64,000 nt of DNA, taken from assembly GCA_916048095.2 (NCBI GenBank), contig OU696578.1, forward strand, positions 346,298 to 410,297, in the 5' to 3' direction. This DNA comes from Sacculina carcini (taxonomy: Eukaryota; Arthropoda; Thecostraca; Sacculinidae). Both the position numbers and the translations under genes were made by a program. The notes beneath the pieces were generated by a model that was not told the DNA's origin, did no database searches, and worked only from the letters and a program-made list of their open reading frames with translations. How positions within the stretch are numbered: position 1 is the first letter of the stretch; every line of letters begins with the position of its first letter. Positions 55,101-64,000 of the stretch are shown in pieces.

Positions 55101-58100
55101 CAACAAAGTCCCACCACACTTCAGTGACATCCTCAACACTGAAATGTCAAATGTGTGTTCTCCTTTGCTTGATTTCGGTTCAATATCACCACACAACACA
55201 CTGCCTGTCCTCAGCACAGCAATGACGGTCAACATTGCAGAGCTGAAGCGGGCGTGCGGCACAGTGGCTACAGGCAAGTCGTACGGAAAATATGACATCC
55301 GTCAGACGTTTGGAAACTGCCGCAGTTGACGTCTCTGCTCCTACCACACATCAACGCGGTAGTGCAGCGAGCTGATCCTCCATCGGAATGGTTGTCGTCG
55401 CACATAGTGTGCATACCGAAGAACCCAGGCAGTACAGCACTCGGCGACCAGCGTGGTATCTCTCTGATGTGCGCTGCAACCAAGCTGTGCAACAGAGTCT
55501 TGTTGCAGCGCATAAGGAGAATACTAGAAGAAAGGTTGCTGAATAACCAGGCGGGTTTCAGACCTCACAGATGCATGTCTACAAATTTCCACACTTCGTG
55601 TCTGTATAGACACCTGCCGCACAAGAAAAAAGTCAATGTGTGTTGTGTTTGTCGACTTTTTCAAAGCGTTCGATCGAGTAAACCGTGGGTCATTGCAGTC
55701 CATCTTGCTCGCCTACGGAGTCGACAACAAACTGGTCAGCGCCATAATGAGCCTCTACAACAACACCGTGGCGCAGGTCAGAGTCGGCAGCGAGTACACC
55801 GAGCAGTTTGAGACTTCAAGCGGTGTACTACAAGGAGACACTCTCGCACCGTACTTGTTCGTTGTAGTCATGGACTACATCATGAGGTGTAGCATCCGAC
55901 AGGAGCAGGCATTCACTGTGAGAAGACGGCTCTGTCAGCGGCGGCCTGCGGTGAAGCTTGCAGCTCTGGCCTATGCCGACGATCTGGCGCTGCTGTCGGA
56001 CAACATCGCCGACGCTCAAAAACAGCTGGCCAGACTGGAGGCGGCCGCCGCGTCTGTGGGTCTGCAGCTCAATGCCTCCAAGTGCAAGGTGCTGTTAGTG
56101 GGTGTGCAAAAATCTGACAACATTCTGTCTTCGAACGGAGACCGCATTGACGTCTGCGAGGACTTTGCCTATCTGGGCAGTCAGCTGAAGGACAGTCGGT
56201 CGGCGTTCAGACGAAGAGCACTGGCTTGGATTGCTGCACGGAAACTCCACGGATTCTGGGCATCGTCAGTAGCAATATCGGAGAAAGTGGAATTGTTCAG
56301 GGCATATGTTGAGCCTGTTCTGCTGTACGCAAGCGACACATGGGTGTTGTCTGGCAGTTTGTCTAGCGAAGTCGACGCCGGTCATCGCGCACTGGTCCGG
56401 TATTGCTGCAATCTCGGCTACCCACAGCTGGTATCCAACGACGTGCTCTACAATAAATCTGCGAGTCGACCTGTCAGCCAGATGATACGCCGTCTACGCA
56501 TCGCTCTGCTCCGTCACGCTGTCACCCACCCGAATACGCCACTGGCCCTTGTATGTGCGCCCGCCAACAAAGCCTCAGAGCTGCTCAGAATGGGAGATGC
56601 TCTCACGAAAACATACCTCCAACAGCTGGAAGACGACTGCAGTTTCGCCGGCAAATCTCTTGCGGCCTGCTTGAAGATTGAAAGTGCGAAAGTGTGGCAT
56701 AATTTATTTAAAAATATTTAATTGGGTAGTGCAATTGTAATGTGTTATAATTGTTTTGTATTTGTATCGTCTAGTCATAAATATTGTCTTTTTATTAGCG
56801 TATGTAATGTGTTTATTGCCCGTCATGTCTTTCCTGATATTTGGTTGTTGCAACAACGTGATCATGCCTTTTCTCATGGTCTGATAATACACGTGTTATC
56901 ATTATACAAAGATGCGCACATACCGGGAAAATGTAATCCAAACAGAGGTGGAGACAATCGGAGTATTGCAGCAAGGAAGATGGATGAGAATCGGTAAGGA
57001 AGGCAGTTGGTATCATGATATCGCCATGGTCCTGTACGACTGACTGACACGAGCGTGTGTGGCTCTCACCGTGCTGACCACGCTTCCTCAGTCTGGTCTG
57101 CGTGCCGGCCGCGCTGTCAATGAGGTAATGATGCACCACGTCAAAGTCCTGGTGTTGCGGGAAACAGGCAGCGGCAGGCAGCGGAGCACGCACCAGAAAC
57201 TTGAACTTCCTGGCGTCTGCCGCCAAGCGGTCCCCGGTTTCAATTCCCAAGCGACAACATACACACTGCGTACACACATACATTCATTGTGTGTGTGCAT
57301 ATCGCACCGCCTGTAATACACCAGTCATTTGCAAAAAGTTTGGAGTTTCATAGTGGTCATAGTGACGCTACGGCCTCAGAGAGGCTGGTGGGCGGAAATC
57401 GCACATTAGTGTAACTGCGTCCTGTGCTGGCGTGAAATGCACATGCCCTTGGTGGGCCTCTTTCTGGCGTGAATTTTTTGCAGGGAATTATCATAGCTGA
57501 TACTATTGGCGCATTGAACGACGTACGAATCAAGCGAGTGCAGCTGTTTTCGTGCATTCCTCGATCTGAAGGTGATTTAGTAGACAGACTCAGCTGGACG
57601 ACATAATCGTGTGAGAACGATGTAAATAGCCTGACGATGACTTCAATTTCTTGTGACCACATTATCGCACAGAAAGGGTACATTGCATGATACCAAACCT
57701 GCCACATTCCGTGACCAGCTGCAGAATTTTAGCTATTCCCAGTTGGCACCCTATGGACCATCCAAAAACACCATGGACCACCAGCACTCCATGGAACACT
57801 GCAAACCACTGATCTCTTCTTGAATTATGAAAGATGCTAGGTGAAGAGGTAAGAACAAGATGCTAAAGTTCAAATTGTCGGCAAATAAAATATTGAACGT
57901 TGAAAACCACACAAATGGTACGTTCAACAGAGCGTTTACACGTTTCATATTTACAAACTATTTAATAGATATGTAATATCAAATCGGTATTACAATAAGA
58001 GTTATTATATAATTCATCTAGGAATTGTTGTTGCAGATTGACTATCAATTGTATGATGTGGGTGCTTGTTAGTAATTCGGTTTCCGTTTCAAGTTATTTC

Positions 58101-58653
58101 ATTTCCAGTGAGCCATTATTTTCAAATATTACTACTCTTCTCTGCGGACGTTCAAGGTACATGGGGATTGCGCCATTCATAGTTTTCGCGCTCTTATTAT
58201 ATCATCTTGGTAATTGACTTCCATGATGATGATAATAAACGAATGCACGCTTATGACACACGTTTGATAGAAAAGTGTGACAGTGGGAGAGTTATTCAGT
58301 GTACGGTCATTGCGAGTGTTCAAACAGTCAATGAAAGCCAGGACGGCGGGAGCAATACAAGAGTGTCACGAGTGTTAAATGCGAGTAATTTGTCAAATTC
58401 ATTGTCGGTATCACAAAAGGAGAAATAACAGCGGGCGATCCTGACGTCACAAGCAGGTATTACATGCAATAAAACTGGAGGCCGCACATGCACGATCCAA
58501 GCGTCTACTTACGGCTATGAGACGGCGAATTTTCGCGTCGAAGTCTGTGGAATTATCAATGACGTCAAAGTAGGGATGTCCCACCCACGCCTGGGCCGCC
58601 TTATTGTCCATGATGATAGCTTGCGACAAATCCTCACTACGACAGCTGTGATC
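52150..58653 (-). CDS. TTD14-like protein, C-terminal half (5' exons outside window)
   Basis: Five exons, all in phase: 58513-58653, 57070-57265, 53057-53264, 52434-52534 and 52150-52259, giving 251 residues and a stop. Motifs in order: [93 protein letters not shown] and [12 protein letters not shown]. They match the end of the ATP-grasp/AAA_28-like and CYTH-like parts of 'TRPL translocation defect 14' proteins, which bind GTP and phosphoinositides in fly photoreceptor trafficking (family knowledge). The nucleotide-binding N-terminus must lie beyond 64000. The intron after 52434 uses a GC donor (ACAG|GCACGT). Confidence 0.9.
53660..53895. repeat. GC-palindromic repeat patch
   Basis: GGGACCCCCC and GGGGCCCC blocks, partly palindromic, occur at 53664-53698 and 53837-53880 around an AT-rich core. 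Probably a separate repeat next to the LINE 5' end. Confidence 0.5.
53920..56760 (+). mobile_element. RTE-type LINE, frameshifted
   Basis: The endonuclease (from about 53930: [37 protein letters not shown]) and the RT ([61 protein letters not shown]) are in the RTE arrangement. Breaks occur near 54600, 54660, 55035, 55320 and 55630. It lies in the TTD14-like intron 53265-57069, antisense to the gene. The 3' end is not sharply defined (about 56760). Confidence 0.87.
55636..56721 (+). pseudogene. RTE-type reverse transcriptase, 3' part
   Basis: 361 open codons covering the palm ([11 protein letters not shown]), the [11 protein letters not shown] block, catalytic YADD and the C-terminal FAYLGSQL...[10 protein letters not shown] region. 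The fingers lie in the preceding frame (55326-55640: [20 protein letters not shown]), one frame off. Confidence 0.88.
57266..58512. other. intron of the TTD14-like gene
   Basis: No exon support. A minor CCATGGACCA/CCATGGAAC repetition lies at 57752-57800. Confidence 0.6.
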
Positions 58654-59582
58654 CTGACATATCACACACACACACACACATCGGGCCGAAGATCATGATG
58701 TTGCCCACTGACTTTAACCGACATCACAAAACAAAATACACGGATCTCGTTCGATGATAGTTGAAGTGTACATCGCTCTCACAGGCACATGGAGTAACCC
58801 ACAATTACAAGAATCAGTTTCAACTACGCAATGGTGTGAGACACAGACTAACTAAAATATCGATGCAAAAGGTGAGCATTGAGAAAGCTGAAGCAGTGTT
58901 AATAACACTAGCAGAGCGAGCCGGCTTGATTAGATAGTGGCATAACCAGCGTGAAGTACAACTCAAGGAGAAGAGCATCAGTTTGGTAAATGATTCAACA
59001 AACTGAACTGCTAGTTGTAAATGTTGTCATTGATTTCAATGTTCCCACCTGTAATTACCACGAGGCACACTGGAAAGATCAAACAAAATTCACTTCACCA
59101 AAGTTCCCTACATGAAAACTGGTTTGAACTAAAAACATGACGAACTAAGCATGAAAAACGTTTCTGCTCGGAAAATGTTCACGCAATCAGCAGCTGAAGC
59201 TGAACAATGATTGCAATGACTACATGTCATATCTCAAGATCCAGTAACTACAAGATAATCCCAGGTTGCTTGGCGACCGCAAACAGTCAGCCTACGCCAC
59301 GGTGTTACGAGAGAAAAAACAAATAACTTTTTTAGGCGTCCTTCTGAAATACGCACAGGCAGCACTAGTTCAGCTTTGTAAATCAAAGAGCAGTCTATAC
59401 GTCACCATAGTCTATATTATAGTGATCAACTGGAATTCTGGAAGTTAACGGATGTTCAGTGTTCAATGTCGTGTTTAATGTTGAAATACTAAAAACTGCT
59501 GATTCTTATAAATTGGTTGTCGCAGTGATCTCCGACGATAAAAGTAATTGTTTATTACGCACTTTGATTCAATAACAACACA
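58654..59582. other. probable intron upstream of exon 58513-58653
   Basis: A (CA)n tract at 58663-58680 is (TG)n just before the exon acceptor on the minus strand. No further TTD14-like exon is recognisable here. Confidence 0.55.
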
Positions 59583-62500
59583 GACTGACAGTGTGGATGA
59601 CAGTATTGACAGTGTGGATGACAGTACAGACTGACAGTGTGGATGACAGTATAGACTGACAGTGTGGATGACAGTACAGACTGACAGTGTGGATGACAGT
59701 ATTGACAGTGTGGATGACAGTATTGACAGTGTGGATGACAGTATAGACTGACAGTGTGGATGACAGTATAGACTGACAGTGTGGATGACAGTATAGACTG
59801 ACAGTGTGGATGACAGTACAGACTGACAGTGTGGATGACAGTATAGACTGACAGTGTGGATGACAGAACAGACTGACAGTGTGGATGACAGTATTGACAG
59901 TGTGGATGACAGTATGGACTGACAGTGTGGATGACAGTATTGACAGTGTGGATGACAGTATAGACTGACAGTGTGGATGACAGTATAGACTGACAGTGTG
60001 GATGACAGTACAGACTGACAGTGTGGATGACAGTATAGACTGACAGTGTGGATGACAGAACAGACTGACAGTGTGGATGACAGTATTGACTGACAGTGTG
60101 GATGACAGTACAGACTGACAGTGTTGATGACAGTACAGACTGACAGTGTTGATGACAGTACAGACTGACAGTGTGGATGACAGTATAGACAGTGTGGATG
60201 ACAGTATTGACAGTGTGGATGACAGTATTGACAGTGTGGATGACAGTATAGACTGACAGTGTGGATGACAGTACAGACTGACAGTGTGGATGACAGTATT
60301 GACAGTGTGGATGACAGTATTGACAGTGTGGATGACAGTATTGACAGTGTGGATGACAGTATAGACAGTGTGGATGACAGTATTGACAGTGTGGATGACA
60401 GTATAGACTGACAGTGTGGATGACAGTATTGACAGTGTGGATGACAGAACAGACTGACAGTGTGGATGACAGTACAGACTGACAGTGTGGATGACAGTAT
60501 AGACTGACAGTGTGGATGACAGTATAGACTGACAGTGTTGATGACAGTACAGACTGACAGTGTGGATGACAGTACAGACTGACAGTGTGGATGACAGTAT
60601 AGACTGACAGTGTGGATGACCGTATTGACAGTGTGGATGACAGTACAGACTGACAGTGTGGATGACAGTATAGACTGACAGTGTGGATGACAGTATTGAC
60701 AGTGTGGATGACAGTATAGACTGACAGTGTGGATGACAGTATAGACTGACAGTGTGGATGACAGTACAGACTGACAGTGTGGATGACAGTATTGACAGTG
60801 TGGATGACAGAACAGACTGACAGTGTTGATGACAGTACAGACTGACAGTGTGGATGACAGTATAGACTGACAGTGTGGATGACAGTATAGACTGACAGTG
60901 TGGATGACAGTATTGACAGTGTGGATGACAGAACAGACTGACAGTGTGGATGACAGTATAGACTGACAGTGTGGATGACAGTATTGACAGTGTGGATGAC
61001 AGAACAGACTGACAGTGTGGATGACAGTATTGACAGTGTGGATGACAGTATAGACTGACAGTGTGGATGACAGTATAGACTGACAGTGTGGATGACAGTA
61101 TAGACTGACAGTGTGGATGACAGTATGGACTGACAGTGTGGATGACAGTATAGACTGACAGTGTGGATGACAGTATTGACAGTGTGGATGACAGTATTGA
61201 CAGTGTGGATGACAGTATAGACTGACAGTGTGGATGACAGTACAGACTGACAGTGTGGATGACAGTATTGACAGTGTGGATGACAGTATTGACAGTGTGG
61301 ATGACAGTATTGACTGACAGTGTGGATGACAGTATGGACTGACAGTATAGACTGACAGTGTGGATGACAGTATAGACTGACAGTGTGGATGACAGTACAG
61401 ACTGACAGTGTGGATGACAGTATTGACAGTGTGGATGACAGAACAGACTGACAGTGTGGATGACAGTATAGACTGACAGTGTGGATGACAGTATTGACAG
61501 TGTGGATGACAGAACAGACTGACAGTGTGGATGACAGTACAGACTGACAGTGTGGATGACAGTATAGACTGACAGTGTGGATGACAGTATAGACTGACAG
61601 TGTGGATGACAGTACAGACTGACAGTGTGGATGACAGTATAGACTGACAGTGTGGATGACAGTACAGACTGACAGTGTGGATGACAGTATGGACTGACAG
61701 TGTGGATGACAGTATTGACAGTGTGGATGACAGTACAGACTGACAGTGTGGATGACAGTATGGACTGACAGTGTGGATGACAGTATTGACAGTGTGGATG
61801 ACAGTACAGACTGACAGTGTGGATGACAGTATGGACTGACAGTGTGGATGACAGTATAGACTGACAGTGTGGATGACAGTATTGACAGTGTGGATGACAG
61901 TATTGACAGTGTGGATGACAGTATAGACTGACAGTGTGGATGACAGTATAGACTGACAGTGTGGATGACAGTATTGACAGTGTGGATGACAGTACAGACT
62001 GACAGTGTGGATGACAGTATGGACTGACAGTGTGGATGACAGTACAGACTGACAGTGTGGATGACAGTATTGACAGTGTGGATGACAGTATAGACTGACA
62101 GTGTGGATGACAGTATAGACTGACAGTGTGGATGACAGTATTGACTGACAGTGTGGATGACAGTATTGACAGTGTGGATGACAGTACAGACTGACAGTGT
62201 GGATGACAGTATAGACTGACAGTGTGGATGACAGTATTGACAGTGTGGATGACAGTATAGACTGACAGTGTGGATGACAGTATTGACAGTGTGGATGACA
62301 GTATAGACTGACAGTGTGGATGACAGTACAGACTGACAGTGTGGATGACAGTACAGACTGACAGTGTGGATGACAGAACAGACTGACAGTGTGGATGACA
62401 GTATTGACAGTGTGGATGACAGTATTGACTGACAGTGTGGATGACAGTACAGACTGACAGTGTTGATGACAGTATAGACTGACAGTGTGGATGACAGTAC

Positions 62501-64000
62501 AGACTGACAGTGTGGATGACAGTATTGACAGTGTGGATGACAGTATAGACTGACAGTGTGGATGACAGTACAGACTGACAGTGTGGATGACAGTATAGAC
62601 TGACAGTGTGGATGACAGTATTGACTGACAGTGTGGATGACAGTATAGACTGACAGTGTGGATGACAGTATTGACTGACAGTGTTGATGACAGTATAGAC
62701 TGACAGTGTGGATGACAGTACAGACTGACAGTGTGGATGACAGCATTGACTGACAGTGTGGATGACAGTATAGACTGACAGTGTGGATGACAGTATTGAC
62801 AGTGTGGATGACAGAACAGACTGACAGTGTGGATGACAGTATTGACAGTGTTGATGACAGTATAGACTGACAGTGTGGATGACAGTATTGACAGTGTGGA
62901 TGACAGTACAGACTGACAGTGTGGATGACAGTATTGACAGTGTGGATGACAGTATAGACTGACAGTGTGGATGACAGTATTGACAGTGTGGATGACAGTA
63001 CAGACTGACAGTGTGGATGACAGTATTGACTGACAGTGTGGATGACAGTATTGACAGTGTGGATGACAGTATAGACTGACAGTGTGGATGACAGTATTGA
63101 CAGTGTGGATGACAGTACAGACTGACAGTGTGGATGACAGTATTGACTGACAGTGTGGATGACAGTATTGACTGACAGTGTGGATGACAGTACAGACTGA
63201 CAGTGTGGATGACAGCATTGACTGACAGTGTGGATGACAGTATAGACTGACAGTGTGGATGACAGTATTGACAGTGTGGATGACAGTACAGACTGACAGT
63301 GTTGATGACAGTACAGACTGACAGTGTGGATGACAGCATTGACTGACAGTGTGGATGACAGTATAGACTGACAGTGTGGATGACAGTATTGACAGTGTGG
63401 ATGACAGAACAGACTGACAGTGTGGGTGACAGTACAGACTGACAGTGTGGATGACAGTATTGACAGTGTGGATGACAGAACAGACTGACAGTGTGGATGA
63501 CAGTATAGACTGACAGTGTGGATGACAGTATTGACTGACAGTGTGGATGACAGTATTGACAGTGTGGATGACAGAACAGACTGACAGTGTGGATGACAGT
63601 ACAGACTGACAGTGTGGATGACAGTATGGACTGACAGTGTGGATGACAGAACAGACTGACAGTGTGGATGACAGTACAGACTGACAGTGTGGATGACAGT
63701 ACAGACTGACAGTGTTGATGACAGTATAGACTGACAGTGTGGATGACAGTATTGACAGTGTGGATGACAGTACAGACTGACAGTGTGGATGACAGTATAG
63801 ACTGACAGTGTGGATGACAGTACAGACTGACAGTGTGGATGACAGTATTGACTGACAGTGTGGATGACAGTACAGACTGACAGTGTTGATGACAGTATAG
63901 ACTGACAGTGTGGATGACAGTATAGACTGACAGTGTGGATGACAGTATTGACAGTGTGGATGACAGTATAGACTGACAGTGTGGATGACAGTATAGACAG
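59583..64000. repeat. 21/25-bp minisatellite, at least 4.4 kb, open at window end
   Basis: Two unit lengths are mixed: TTGACAGTGTGGATGACAGTA (21) and units with an extra four bases (TAGACTGACAG...). GTGTGGATGACAG is nearly invariant. No stop codon occurs in any minus frame, giving three overlapping open frames of over 1,000 codons that are not genes. It probably lies in an intron of the TTD14-like gene. Confidence 0.97.

Noticed and set aside
59475..63339. Three overlapping minus frames of over 1,000 codons
   Set aside because: All three frames of one strand are open through the same minisatellite, which is a property of the repeat, not a gene.

Overview
The window is nuclear DNA of an invertebrate animal, most likely a protostome; no species call is possible. 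The evidence is split genes with GT-AG (and two GC-AG) introns, a piRNA-pathway Tudor protein, a p24 cargo receptor, a TTD14-like nucleotide-binding protein, and a metazoan transposon load (Ty3/gypsy, Jockey/CR1- and RTE-type LINEs, Merlin, PIF/Harbinger-like and piggyBac-like MITEs, a tRNA-derived SINE). (CA)n/(TG)n tracts are everywhere. Most long open frames are repeats or shadows, so the real genes were assembled by joining exons whose splice phases agree.

Layout. 1-6089: Ty3/gypsy element on the minus strand with two LTRs, each carrying a CA tract, and a broken gag-pol. 6090-7705: AT-rich diverged repeats and an inverted-repeat element. 7973-10128: a Merlin DNA transposon with 8-bp target duplications, split by a young pol-less LTR element with a 5-bp duplication. 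10329-11250: a PDCD2L-like pseudogene with four in-frame stops. 12032-19452 (minus): exons of an unrecognised nuclear-type protein with an NRF-1-like WWP block and a C2HC finger, among MITEs and further copies of the young LTR family. 24561-43434 (minus): a near-complete gene for an RRM + MYND + four extended-Tudor protein (TDRD1/Vreteno type); 17 exons were located and one RRM exon is missing. One of its introns consists almost entirely of one LINE nested in another. 44463-50076 (plus): a complete five-exon p24/TMED gene with a 2.3-kb, 24-bp-unit minisatellite in intron 3. 52150-58653 (minus): the last five exons of a TTD14-like gene, with an RTE-type LINE in one intron. 59583-64000: a 21/25-bp minisatellite running off the window, probably inside the next upstream intron of that gene.

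How it fits together. The Tudor gene and the TMED gene are divergent, with their predicted starts about 1 kb apart around a G-rich TATGGG array. TMED and TTD14 are convergent. A piRNA-pathway scaffold sitting in transposon-dense DNA is suggestive, but nothing in the sequence shows that it is a piRNA source. The most unusual observations are the CA/TG repeats facing each other across two short Tudor introns (one with a GC donor), the LTR hairpin with a paired substitution and an inverted loop, the nested-LINE intron, and indel-free or two-length minisatellites inside introns.
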